In this document: piece after piece, positions 26,178 to 34,799 of the stretch | Layout of the letters: each line of letters starts with the position of its first letter | Numbering within the stretch: the stretch's first letter is position 1 | Assembly (NCBI RefSeq): GCF_023573145.1 | Contig: NZ_CP097635.1 | Coordinates: forward strand, 2,542,001 to 2,606,000 | Direction: 5' to 3' | Source: Aquincola tertiaricarbonis | GTDB taxonomy: Bacteria; Pseudomonadota; Gammaproteobacteria; Burkholderiales; Burkholderiaceae_C | DNA length: 64,000 nt | Translations under genes and position numbers: made by a program | The notes under the pieces: model-generated | Databases searched by the model: none | Seen by the model: only the letters and a program-made list of their open reading frames with translations | Told to the model about the DNA's origin: nothing

Positions 26178-27103
26178 AACACCCAGGCGCTGCGCAGCAC
26201 CAGCTGCGCGCCCTGCGAGCGGTTGCGCGCATCGAACTCCTTGTACAGGTGCAGCCAGAGCGCCGGCAGGCCGCTGCCCGGCGCAAAGTAGGCCAGCGCC
26301 GGCCCCAGCGCACGCACCCGCGAGCGGTTGCCCGTGGTCAGGCCCGGGCCGCGGTCGTCGCTGACCTGCTGGTACAGGTAGCCACCCAGGCCCAGCGTCC
26401 ACGGCCCCACATGCTGACCCAGCGCAAACTCCTGCTGGTACTCCACGCCCGACCGGTAGTCGGTGTCGCGGTTGCGGCTGTGCATGCTCAGCTGCACGTT
26501 GGTGGACAGCTCGAACCCGCTGGCGGTGATGGCGGTGAAGCCCACGCTGGGCGCCAGCGTCCAGTGGTTGGCGCCGGTGTTGATCAACCGGTCCTTGTCG
26601 TAGGCGCCGGTGGGCGCCTGCACCCCGAGCTGGAAGTTGCTGAACACGCCGGGTGCCGGCGCCCACTGCAGCAGCAGCGGCATCAGGAACACGTCGCCCA
26701 CCGTGCGCTTGCGGCCCGACAGGCCCTGCGGCCCGGCCGGCGTGGGCACCTCGATGTCCAGCGACGCATCGAGCACCGGCAGCACCGCGCCGTAGCCGAA
26801 GCGCGCGCCGGCCAGCGTGGTGTTGGTCATGCGGATGTAGGCCACCGAGACGCTGTCCACCGCCAGCTGCGGCGACACCGGTACGCGCTGGCCGCGGTCG
26901 TCGCGCAGCTGGGTGGCGCGGGTGACGGACATGCGCAGGCCCACGGTGCCGCCTTCGCTGGGCGGCGGCAGCATGCCGGCGCCGAAGTCGTAGACGCCGA
27001 TCGGCGTGATGGGCGCGCCGCCTTCCACCGCATGGGCGGTCGGCATGGTCAGTCCGGCGACCAGGCCGGCGGTGGCGGTTGCCAGGGTTCGGGTGATGCT
27101 CAT
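26174..27103 (-). CDS. Outer-membrane transporter of the phenol MetA-pathway/SphA type
   Basis: 309 residues with a signal peptide (GLVAGLTMPTAHA). Alternating beta strands and the phrases FGAGMLPPPSEGGTVGLRMS, GDVFLMPLLLQWAP and FQLGVQAPTGAYDKD are characteristic of the Phenol_MetA_deg (SphA-like) channel family, which sits in catabolic loci and is thought to pass hydrophobic or aromatic compounds across the outer membrane. An AAGGAGG box is 4 bases from the ATG. Its start overlaps the stop of the amidohydrolase gene by 4 bases, so the two form an operon. Confidence 0.75.
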   Translation of the reverse strand: MSITRTLATATAGLVAGLTMPTAHAVEGGAPITPIGVYDFGAGMLPPPSEGGTVGLRMSVTRATQLRDDRGQRVPVSPQLAVDSVSVAYIRMTNTTLAGARFGYGAVLPVLDASLDIEVPTPAGPQGLSGRKRTVGDVFLMPLLLQWAPAPGVFSNFQLGVQAPTGAYDKDRLINTGANHWTLAPSVGFTAITASGFELSTNVQLSMHSRNRDTDYRSGVEYQQEFALGQHVGPWTLGLGGYLYQQVSDDRGPGLTTGNRSRVRALGPALAYFAPGSGLPALWLHLYKEFDARNRSQGAQLVLRSAWVF

Positions 27104-28848
27104 GGGGCCTCCTTCGTTGGGGTGGGCTGCTGGTACACCAGCCGGCCCTGCAGCCAGGTGCTCAGCACCCGGGTGCGGTGGATGCGCTCCACCGGCACCT
27201 TGAACAAGTGCTGGTCCAGCACGATCAGGTCGGCCGAGCGGCCCAGCTCCACGCTGCCGCTCACGCCGCCCAGGCCCATGGCCTCGGCATTGCCGCGGGT
27301 GTAGAGGCGCAGCGCGTCTTCCAGGCTCAGCCGCTCGCCGGCGCCCAGCACGCCGGGCACCAGGCCCAGCGGGTGGCGGCGGGTGACCAGGCCTTCGATG
27401 CCCACCCAGGGGTCGGGCGTGGGCGTGCCGGCCGGCCAGTCCGAGCCGGCCGCCAGCGGTGCGCCCGCCTTCTGCAAGCTCGCCACCTGGCCGAGTCGGT
27501 CCACCCGCGCACGGCCCAGGAAGTGCTCCAGCACCGGCTTCATCGGCGTCGGAAACCACAGCATCGGCGACACCTCGGCGGTGACGTTCAAGGCCTTGAA
27601 GCGCGGCAGGTCGCTGCTGGCGATCCAGTTCACGTGCGCAATCTGGTGGCGTGGTCCCTGGTCGCCGTTGAGCCGCCGCACTTCGGCGATGGCATCCAGC
27701 GACAGGCGCACCGCGCCGTCACCCACCGCATGCAGCTTCACCGGAATGCCGCGCGCATCCAGCGGCGCGATGGCGGCCACCAGCTGCGGCAGGCTGAAAT
27801 GCGCCTGGCCGCGAAAGTCGTGGCCGTGCTCGTGGCTGGGCTGGTACGGGTCCAGCATCGCCGAGGTGTAGGCCATCGGCACCCCATCGACGAAGAACTT
27901 GACGAAGTCGGGGCGCAGCAGGTCGCTGCGCAGCGCGCGGGCATCGTCGTACAGCGCGGCGCCGCCGGGCTCGGCCTCGGTGCTGCCCTTGTTGCCGGCC
28001 AGCGAAGCCACCACCCGCAGCGGCAGGCCCTGCGGCGACTGCACTGCGCGGTGCCAGGTGTCCAGCAGCGTGCGGTCCACCCAGGCGTCCTGGATGCTGG
28101 TCAAGCCCATCGCGCTGAGCTGCGCGGCGGCCGTCTGCGCGGCCTGCAGCAGGCGGTCGGGCCGGCGCGGCGGCACCAGCTGCTGCACCTTGTCGAAGGC
28201 CGGGAACTCCTTGAGCAGGCCGGTGGGCTCGCCCTGGTCGAACACGTAGAGGCCGCCCGGTGGCGGCGTGGCGCCGGCCTGGATGCCGGCGCGCTTGAGC
28301 ACCTCGCTGTTGACCCAGCGGTTGTGGAAGGTGTCGTCGCGCAGCACCACCGGCTTGCCGCCGCTGGCGTCGTCCAGCAGGCGCAGCGCCTCGCGCTTTT
28401 CCAGGGCCGGGGCCATGCGGCTGGAGTAGGCCGCGCCCACGATCCAGTCGTCCGGCCCCGCACGCTGGGCGCAGGCCTTCACCGCGGCCAGCACTTCGGG
28501 CAGGCCGCCTTCGGGCGGCAGCGTGCAGCTGTACAAGGCCTCGTAGGCGCCGTCGATCGGGTGGATGTGCGCGTCGGCCAGGCCCGGCATGGCCATGCGG
28601 CCCTGCAGGTCCACCACCTGGGTGGCCGGGCCGATGTACGGCCGCACCTCGGCATCGGTGCCGATGGCCACGTAGCGGCCCGCGCGGATGGCCACCGCCT
28701 GGGCCCAGGCGCTGCCGCGTTCAGGCACGCGGTAGATGTGGCCGTGCCGCAGCACCAAGTCGGCCGGCTCGGCCGCGCGTGCGGGCGGCGCCAGCGTTGA
28801 AAACATGGCGGCCATGACCACGGCCACCCCACGACCGGCATGCAGCAT
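27100..28848 (-). CDS. Exported amidohydrolase, YtcJ family
   Basis: 582 residues. A signal peptide ends near AARAAEP. The amidohydrolase-3 fold has the metal site DAHIHP (about 92-97), a later Lys/Asp (KFFVDGVPM), His in KLHAVGDGA and HQIAHVNW, and the final Asp in AGSDWPAG. YtcJ-like enzymes hydrolyse amide or ester bonds of unknown aromatic or cyclic substrates, often in the periplasm. It is the first gene of the pair with the outer-membrane channel, which supports breakdown of a compound entering from outside. No regulator is clearly dedicated to the pair; a LysR gene lies upstream on the same strand. Confidence 0.85.
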   Translation of the reverse strand: MLHAGRGVAVVMAAMFSTLAPPARAAEPADLVLRHGHIYRVPERGSAWAQAVAIRAGRYVAIGTDAEVRPYIGPATQVVDLQGRMAMPGLADAHIHPIDGAYEALYSCTLPPEGGLPEVLAAVKACAQRAGPDDWIVGAAYSSRMAPALEKREALRLLDDASGGKPVVLRDDTFHNRWVNSEVLKRAGIQAGATPPPGGLYVFDQGEPTGLLKEFPAFDKVQQLVPPRRPDRLLQAAQTAAAQLSAMGLTSIQDAWVDRTLLDTWHRAVQSPQGLPLRVVASLAGNKGSTEAEPGGAALYDDARALRSDLLRPDFVKFFVDGVPMAYTSAMLDPYQPSHEHGHDFRGQAHFSLPQLVAAIAPLDARGIPVKLHAVGDGAVRLSLDAIAEVRRLNGDQGPRHQIAHVNWIASSDLPRFKALNVTAEVSPMLWFPTPMKPVLEHFLGRARVDRLGQVASLQKAGAPLAAGSDWPAGTPTPDPWVGIEGLVTRRHPLGLVPGVLGAGERLSLEDALRLYTRGNAEAMGLGGVSGSVELGRSADLIVLDQHLFKVPVERIHRTRVLSTWLQGRLVYQQPTPTKEAP

Positions 28849-28980
28849 CGACGATTCCCCCTCCGGCTGTTGGCGGCCAGGGCGTGTTGCCCAGGCCTGC
28901 CGCGACCTTAGGGAGCCGGTGCCGGAGGCGCATGTCCCAAATGGGATGGGCGAGGGAAAGTGCGCAGGCGGCTGGCTGCC

Positions 28981-29952
28981 TCAGGCCGTGGCGGCCTGCC
29001 GGTTTGCCAGCTGGCGGATCACGTCGATGAAGGCCTGGGCGGCGGTGCTCGGCGGCTCACCCTGCAGGGTGATGAGGCCGTAGTCGGGCATGCGGTCGGG
29101 CAGCTCGCCGGCAATGCGGGTCAGCAGCCCACGCCGCACGTACTTGTCGACCAGCGCGGCCGGCTGCAGCGACAGCATGTGGGTGCTCTGCATCAGCTCG
29201 AGCGCGAAGAGGAAGGACGGTGTCTCGACGATGCCGGAGGTGAGGGCCAGGCCGGTGCGGCTGAAGATGTCGTCCGACACCTTGCGCAGCGCCGTGGTGG
29301 TCGGGTACAGGATCCACGGCCAGTTGGACAGCTCGGTGAGGCTTGGCGCCTGCACGCCGCGCAGCGGGTGGTGCGTGCCGGCGGTGATCTGCAGGCGCTC
29401 GCCGGCCAGCCGCTCGTAGTGGAACTGGTCGCGCTGCGACTCGTCGGTGTAGCGGCCGATCATCAGGTCGATCTTGCGCTCGGCCAGCCACACGATCAGC
29501 TGGTCGCTGCTCTGTTCCAGCACCTTGAGCACCAGCAGCGGCCGCAGGCGCTGCAGCTCGGCCACGGCCGCGGTCAGCAGGTGCGCCGCCGACCCCGAGA
29601 TGGCGCCCACGGTCAGGTGGCCATGCCCCCCTTGCTTGAGCGTGCTGAACTCGTCGACGAACTTGCGGTGGCCGTCCAGCGCCGCATGTGCATAACGCAG
29701 CGTGAACAGGCCCAGCTCGTTGGGCCGCATGCCGCGCGGCAGCCGGTCGAAGAGGCGTGACTCCAGCATGTCCTCGATGTCCATCAGCACCTTGGTGGCC
29801 GCCGGCTGGGTCATGTGCATCTGCTCGGCGGTCAGCCGCAGGTTGCGCGTTTTGCCCAGGATGTCGAGGAACTGCAGGTGGCGGAAACGCAGCCGCGAGA
29901 CCTGCGCCAGGGCCAAGGGTTTACCTGCAGGCGGGTCTGAAGTCATCACCAT
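28981..29952 (-). CDS. LysR-family regulator of the xylonate/TRAP operon (inferred target)
   Basis: 323 residues: winged helix (RLRFRHLQFLDILGKTRNLR, AEQMHMTQPAATKVLMDIED) and an effector domain (HGHLTVGAISGSAAHLLTAA, SRTGLALTSGIVETPSF), the profile of regulators of carbon-source transport genes. It is divergent from the TRAP operon across 143 bases and is the only regulator facing it. The 5-3-5 repeat CCATT-TGG-AATGG at 29949-29961 overlaps the start codon and could be part of an autoregulatory site. Effector unknown; xylonate or a related sugar acid is likely by context. Confidence 0.88.
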   Translation of the reverse strand: MVMTSDPPAGKPLALAQVSRLRFRHLQFLDILGKTRNLRLTAEQMHMTQPAATKVLMDIEDMLESRLFDRLPRGMRPNELGLFTLRYAHAALDGHRKFVDEFSTLKQGGHGHLTVGAISGSAAHLLTAAVAELQRLRPLLVLKVLEQSSDQLIVWLAERKIDLMIGRYTDESQRDQFHYERLAGERLQITAGTHHPLRGVQAPSLTELSNWPWILYPTTTALRKVSDDIFSRTGLALTSGIVETPSFLFALELMQSTHMLSLQPAALVDKYVRRGLLTRIAGELPDRMPDYGLITLQGEPPSTAAQAFIDVIRQLANRQAATA

Positions 29953-29991
29953 TTGGAATGGATGCTAGCGAAAAAGTCAGTGGACCGGGCC

Positions 29992-30003
29992 GGGGTGCAC
30001 CCC
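29992..30003. promoter_or_regulatory. Perfect 12-bp palindrome in the divergent LysR/TRAP promoter region
   Basis: GGGGTGCACCCC lies about midway between the LysR gene and dctP, in the 143-base gap that must hold both promoters. It is a candidate operator; the weak TTGGAAT/AAAAAG stretch upstream (29953-29980) is the only AT-rich part of the gap. No recognised LysR T-N11-A box could be assigned with confidence. Confidence 0.3.
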
Positions 30004-30095
30004 TAGCCTTCAGGCCCACGAAGAACAGCCCCGCAGAGGGCCGGCACGTCGCGGCAATGCCGCCGCGCACCGCACATCACCATTCCGGAGACATC

Positions 30096-31115
30096 ATGCA
30101 ATTCAGATCACTCGCTCTGGCCGCGACCCTGCTGGCCGCCCTGGCCGTTCCCGCTGCCGCGCAGGTCAAGGAACACGTGTTCAAGATCGGCACCGGCCTC
30201 AGCGAGGACCATCCGCAGGCCCAGTCGCTCAAGTACTTCGCCGACCAGCTGGCGGCCAAGAGCGGCGGCAAGCTGCAGGCCAAGGTGTATGCCAGCGGTT
30301 CGCTGGGCAACGATGTCAGCATGACCTCGGCCCTGCGCGGCGGCACGCTGGAGATGACGATCCCCGACAGCTCCACGCTGGTGACCCTGGTCAAGCCCTT
30401 CGGCGTGCTGAACTTTCCGCTCACCTTCAACAACGAGCAGGAAGCCGACGCGGTGCTGGACGGCCCCTTCGGCCAGAAGCTGCTGGCCAAGCTGCCCGAG
30501 AAGGGCCTGATCGGCCTGGGCTTCTGGGAGAACGGCTTCCGCCACGTCACCAACTCGCGCCGCCCGGTCAACAAGGCCGATGACCTGAGCGGCCTGAAGC
30601 TGCGCGTCATCCAGAGCCCGCTGTTCCTGGACACCTTCACCGCGCTGGGCGCCAACGCCACGCCCATGCCCTTCACCGAGCTGTACACCGCGATGGAACA
30701 GGCCGCGGTGGACGGGCAGGAGAACCCGCCGGCCACCATCCTGGCCAGCAAGTTCTACGAGGTGCAGAAGCACCTGGTGCTGTCGCGCCACATGTACAGC
30801 GCCTGGGTGCTGCTGATGTCCAAGAAGACCTGGGACGGCCTGTCGGCGGACGAGCAGAAGATCGTGCAGGAAGCGGCGCGCGAAGCCACGCTGTACGAGC
30901 GCAAGACCATCCGCGCCTTCTCCGACCGCGCGCTGGCCGACCTGAAGAAGGCCGGCATGCAGATCACCGAGCTGCCGCCGGCCGAGCAGGCCAAGATGCG
31001 CAGCAAGCTGCAGCCGGTGCTGGCCAAGTTCAGCAAGGAGTTCGGCGAGGACACCACCGCCGAGATGAACGGCGAGCTGGTCAAGGTGCGCGGCGGCTCC
31101 GCGGCCGCCAAGTAA
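30096..31115 (+). CDS. TRAP transporter substrate-binding protein (DctP family)
   Basis: 339 residues with a signal peptide (ATLLAALAVPAAAQ). DctP-family hallmarks are FKIGTGLSEDHPQAQSLKYF, the conserved Arg that salt-bridges a substrate carboxylate (KLRVIQSPLFLDTFTALGAN), and YTAMEQAAVDGQENP. It captures an organic acid in the periplasm for the DctQM permease encoded four genes on. A CCGGAG box is 5 bases from the ATG. First gene of the operon that runs at least to dctM and probably to the xylanase. The substrate is likely a sugar acid such as xylonate, since xylD and xylX are inserted between dctP and dctQM. Confidence 0.92.
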   Translation: MQFRSLALAATLLAALAVPAAAQVKEHVFKIGTGLSEDHPQAQSLKYFADQLAAKSGGKLQAKVYASGSLGNDVSMTSALRGGTLEMTIPDSSTLVTLVKPFGVLNFPLTFNNEQEADAVLDGPFGQKLLAKLPEKGLIGLGFWENGFRHVTNSRRPVNKADDLSGLKLRVIQSPLFLDTFTALGANATPMPFTELYTAMEQAAVDGQENPPATILASKFYEVQKHLVLSRHMYSAWVLLMSKKTWDGLSADEQKIVQEAAREATLYERKTIRAFSDRALADLKKAGMQITELPPAEQAKMRSKLQPVLAKFSKEFGEDTTAEMNGELVKVRGGSAAAK

Positions 31116-31181
31116 GGCGCTTCGCCCGCAGGCGGCCGACGCCGCCTGCCTTTCCCTTCCACTTTGCAAGCGACCACAGCC

Positions 31182-32963
31182 ATGGACAAGCCGGCTGGTC
31201 GGCGCTTTCGCTCGCGCGATTGGTTTGCCGATCCCCATCGTTCCGACATGACGGCGCTCTACCTCGAGCGCTTCATGAACTACGGCCTGACGCCCGAGGA
31301 ATTGCGCTCGGGCCGGCCCATCATCGGCATCGCGCAGACGGGCAGCGACCTGTCGCCGTGCAACCGCATCCACCTGGAGCTGGCGCGGCGTGTGCGTGAT
31401 GGCATCCGCGACGCCGGCGGCATTCCGATGGAATTCCCGGTGCACCCCATCTTCGAGAACTGCCGCCGCCCCACCGCGGCGCTGGACCGCAACCTGGCCT
31501 ACCTGGGCCTGGTGGAGGTGCTGTACGGCTACCCCATCGATGCGGTGGTGCTGACCACCGGCTGCGACAAGACCACGCCGGCCGGCATCATGGCCGCGTG
31601 CACCGTCGACATCCCGGCCATCGTGCTGTCGGGCGGGCCGATGCTCGACGGCTGGCATGGCGGCGAGCTGGTGGGCTCGGGCACCGTGATCTGGCGCAGC
31701 CGCCGGCAGCTGGCGGCCGGCGAGATCGACGAGGACGAGTTCCTGCAGCGCGCCTGCAGCAGCGCCCCTTCGGCCGGCCACTGCAACACCATGGGCACGG
31801 CCTCGACGATGAACGCGGTGGCCGAGGCCCTGGGCCTGTCGCTGCCCGGCTGCGCGGCCATTCCGGCGCCTTACCGCGAACGCGGGCAGATGGCGTATGA
31901 GACCGGTCGGCGCATCGTGGGCATGGCGCATGAGGACCTGCGGCCCTCGCGCATCCTCACCCGCGAGAGCTTCCTCAACGCGCTGTCGGTGGTCAGCTGC
32001 GCCGGCGGCTCCAGCAATGCGCAGGTGCACATCATGGCCATGGCCCGCCATGCCGGGGTGGAGCTGCGGCCCGCCGACTGGACCGAGCAGGCCTACGACC
32101 TGCCGCTGCTGCTGGACATGCAGCCGGCCGGGCGCTTCCTGGGCGAGCGCTTCTTCCGCGCCGGCGGCGTGCCCGCGCTGATGTGGGAGCTGCAGCAGGC
32201 CGGCCGGCTCCATGGCGATTGCGCCAGCGTCACCGGCCGCACCGTGGCGCAGAACATCGAAGGCCGCCAGGCCACCGACCGCGAGGTGATCCGGCCCTTC
32301 GACCTGCCGTTGATGGAGAAGGCGGGCTTCCTGGTGCTGTCGGGCAACCTGTTCGACTTCGGCATCATGAAGACGTCGGTGATCTCGCCGAACTTCCGTG
32401 AGCGCTACCTGAGCCGGCCCGGCCACGAAGGCGTGTTCGAGGCGCGCGCCGTGGTGTTCGACGGTGCCGACGACTACCACGCCCGCATCAACGACCCGGC
32501 GCTGGAGATCGACGAGGGCTGCATCCTGGTGATGCGCGGCGCCGGCCCCATCGGCTGGCCCGGCTCGGCCGAGGTGGTGAACATGCAGCCGCCCGATGCG
32601 CTGATCCAGCGCGGCGTACGGACGCTGCCCACGCTGGGCGACGGCCGCCAGTCGGGCACGGCCGACAGCCCCTCCATCCTCAACGTGTCGCCCGAAAGCG
32701 CCGTCGGCGGCGGCCTCAGCTGGCTGCAGACGGGCGACCTGATCCGCATCGACCTCAACGCCGGCCGCTGCGATGCGCTGGTGCCGGCCGAAGAGATCGC
32801 ACGCCGCCAGCGCGAGCTGCCGCCGCCACCGGTGCCGGCCAGCCAGTCGCCGTGGGAGGAGATCTACCGCAGCCACACCGGCCAGCTGGTGGACGGCGCC
32901 ACGCTGGACATGGCCCTGAAGTACCGCCGCATTGCCGAACGCACGCCGCGCCACAACCACTGA
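31182..32963 (+). CDS. xylD: D-xylonate dehydratase (IlvD/EDD family)
   Basis: 593 residues from the ATG at 31182; six more codons with a TTG are possible and the ribosome site is weak either way. The protein follows Caulobacter-type XylD closely at motif level: RRFRSRDWF, DMTALYLERFMNYG, PIIGIAQTGSDLSPCNRI, the Cys ligands of the Fe-S cluster in TGCDKTTP, and SAPSAGHCNTMGTASTMN. The enzyme dehydrates D-xylonate to 2-keto-3-deoxy-D-xylonate, the first committed step of the Weimberg pathway. L-arabonate or other sugar-acid dehydratases are the alternative, but the paired XylX-like gene favours xylonate. It stands 66 bases after dctP and 21 bases before xylX. Confidence 0.9.
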   Translation: MDKPAGRRFRSRDWFADPHRSDMTALYLERFMNYGLTPEELRSGRPIIGIAQTGSDLSPCNRIHLELARRVRDGIRDAGGIPMEFPVHPIFENCRRPTAALDRNLAYLGLVEVLYGYPIDAVVLTTGCDKTTPAGIMAACTVDIPAIVLSGGPMLDGWHGGELVGSGTVIWRSRRQLAAGEIDEDEFLQRACSSAPSAGHCNTMGTASTMNAVAEALGLSLPGCAAIPAPYRERGQMAYETGRRIVGMAHEDLRPSRILTRESFLNALSVVSCAGGSSNAQVHIMAMARHAGVELRPADWTEQAYDLPLLLDMQPAGRFLGERFFRAGGVPALMWELQQAGRLHGDCASVTGRTVAQNIEGRQATDREVIRPFDLPLMEKAGFLVLSGNLFDFGIMKTSVISPNFRERYLSRPGHEGVFEARAVVFDGADDYHARINDPALEIDEGCILVMRGAGPIGWPGSAEVVNMQPPDALIQRGVRTLPTLGDGRQSGTADSPSILNVSPESAVGGGLSWLQTGDLIRIDLNAGRCDALVPAEEIARRQRELPPPPVPASQSPWEEIYRSHTGQLVDGATLDMALKYRRIAERTPRHNH

Positions 32964-32984
32964 CCGAGCACGAGGAAACCTTCC

Positions 32985-34198
32985 ATGACTGCAACAACGA
33001 TGGCCGTGCCGGCGCGCACCGATGGCCTGCATCCCGCGCTGCCGCAGGACGGACTGGCCGGCACCCTGGTGGGGCGCGTCTGGCGGCCCGGTGCCCCGGC
33101 CGGCCCGGCCGTGGTGGCGCTGCGCGCCGATGGCGTGTTCGACGTGAGTGCGCATTTCCCCACCATGAGCACGCTGCTGGAAGCCGCACAGCCGGCGCAG
33201 GCCGTGACCGCGGTGATCGGCGAGCGGCTGTGCAGCGTCGATGCGTTGCTGGACAACAGCCGCCCCGAAGGCCGGGACGAGGCCATGCCCTGGCTGCTGG
33301 CACCCTGCGACCTGCAGGTGGTCAAGGCGGCCGGCGTGACCTTCGCGGCCAGCATGATCGAGCGCGTGATCGAGGAACAGGCCGGCGGCGACGCCAGCCG
33401 CGCGCAGGGCCTGCGCAGCCAGGTGCAGGCCCTGATCGGCGACCGCCTGTCCGACATTCGCCCCGGCTCGCCGCAGGCGATGGCGCTCAAGCAGCTGCTG
33501 CAGGAGCGCAAGCTGTGGTCGCAGTACCTGGAGGTGGGCATCGGGCCCGATGCCGAGGTGTTCACCAAGTCGCCGGTGCTGGCCTCGGTGGGGCATGGCC
33601 AGGACATCGGCATCCGCGCCGACTCCGACTGGAACAATCCCGAACCCGAGGTGGTGCTGGCGGTCAACAGCCGCGGCGGCATCGTGGGCGCGGCGCTGGG
33701 CAACGACGTGAACCTGCGCGACATCGAAGGCCGCAGCGCGCTGCTGCTGGGCAAGGCCAAGGACAACAACGCCTCCTGTGCCATCGGCCCCTTCATCCGC
33801 TGTTCGACGGCAGCTTCGGCCTCGAGCAGCTGCGCAGCGAGACGGTGCACCTGGAGGTGGCCGGCGACGACGGCTTCACCCTGCGCGGCATCAACACCAT
33901 GGCCAGCATCAGCCGCGACCCGACCGAGCTGGTGGCGCAGACCCTGGCCTGCCACCAGTACCCCGACGGCTTCATGCTGTTCCTGGGCACGCTCTTCGCG
34001 CCCACCGAAGACCGCGACCAGCCCGGCGGCGGCTTCACCCACAAGCTGGGCGACGTGGTCACCATCCACAGCCACTGGCTGGGCAGCCTGCGCAACCGGG
34101 TGACGCATTGCGAATCGGCCCCGCCCTGGCGCTTCGGGCTGCGCGCCTTCATCGGCAACCTGGCCGCCCGCGGGCTGCTGCAGGGGGTGCGGCTGTGA
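32985..34198 (+). pseudogene. xylX: 2-keto-3-deoxy-D-xylonate dehydratase (XylX, FAH superfamily), frameshifted
   Basis: The protein follows the XylX pattern up to codon 272 (VGIGPDAEVFTKSP, NNPEPEVVLAVNSRGG, GNDVNLRDIEGRSALLLGK, NNASCAIGPFIR). The frame then shifts: the expected continuation LFDGSFGLEQL, ISRDPTELVAQT, HQYPDGFMLFLGTLFAP, GGGFTHKLGD is in another frame, ending at 34198. At 33798-33801 CGC is followed by TGTTC where one more C would restore Arg-Leu-Phe. Unrepaired, translation would stop at 34103 with a wrong 100-residue tail; repaired, it gives 404 residues. The restored stop overlaps the DctQ start (GTGA), so the restored frame is the ancestral one. The metal-binding fold would dehydrate KDX to 2-oxoglutarate semialdehyde. 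Real mutation or sequencing error cannot be separated here. Confidence 0.88.
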
Positions 34199-34797
34199 GC
34201 CTGCTCGATGCTGCGATCGACCGCTTCTGCCGTGCCATCGACGTGCTGATCGCCGCCGCGCTGGCCGTGATGGTGGTGCTGGTGTTCGGCAACGTGGTGC
34301 TGCGCTATGCCTTCAATTCCGGCATCGCCGCCAGCGAGGAGCTGTCGCGCTGGCTGTTCGTGTGGCTGTGCTTCATGGGCGCGGTGGCCGCGCTGAAGGA
34401 CGGCGGGCACCTGGGCACCGACATGCTGGTGGCGCGGCTGCCGGTGGCCGGCAAGAAGCTGTGCCTGGTGCTGGGCCATCTGCTGATGCTGTACGTCACC
34501 TGGCTGTTCCTGGACGGCAGCTGGCAGCAGGCCCGCATCAACATGGACGTGGAAGCGCCGGTGACCGGCGCGCCGGTGGCCATCTTCTATGCCACGGGCG
34601 TCTTCTTCTCGCTGTGCGCCGGTGTGCTGCTGCTGTTGCAGCTGGTGCGCGTGCTCACCGGCCGGGTGGCCGATGACGCGCTGGTGATGGTCAAGGAATC
34701 GGAAGAGCAGGCCGAGCTGGAAAGCCTGCAGGCCGAGCTGGCCCGCGCCGAAGCACCGTCCGACGACACCCGCCCACCTTCCGCGATCGGCCGCTGA
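34195..34797 (+). CDS. TRAP transporter small membrane subunit (DctQ)
   Basis: 200 residues from a GTG at 34195 that overlaps the restored xylX stop. Four membrane spans are visible: LIAAALAVMVVLVFGNVVLR, SRWLFVWLCFMGAVAAL, LCLVLGHLLMLYVTWLF, and GVFFSLCAGVLLLLQLV. The family signature YAFNSGIAASEELSRWLFVW is present. The long hydrophilic tail (ESEEQAELESLQAELARAEA) is longer than usual and could form a coiled coil. It pairs with DctM to move the substrate held by DctP. Confidence 0.9.
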   Translation: MSLLDAAIDRFCRAIDVLIAAALAVMVVLVFGNVVLRYAFNSGIAASEELSRWLFVWLCFMGAVAALKDGGHLGTDMLVARLPVAGKKLCLVLGHLLMLYVTWLFLDGSWQQARINMDVEAPVTGAPVAIFYATGVFFSLCAGVLLLLQLVRVLTGRVADDALVMVKESEEQAELESLQAELARAEAPSDDTRPPSAIGR

Positions 34798-34799
34798 CC

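Noticed and set aside
32985..34103. xylX read as an intact 372-residue gene
   Set aside because: The last 100 residues of that frame are Ser/Ala/Arg-rich noise, while the family sequence continues in another frame to 34198.
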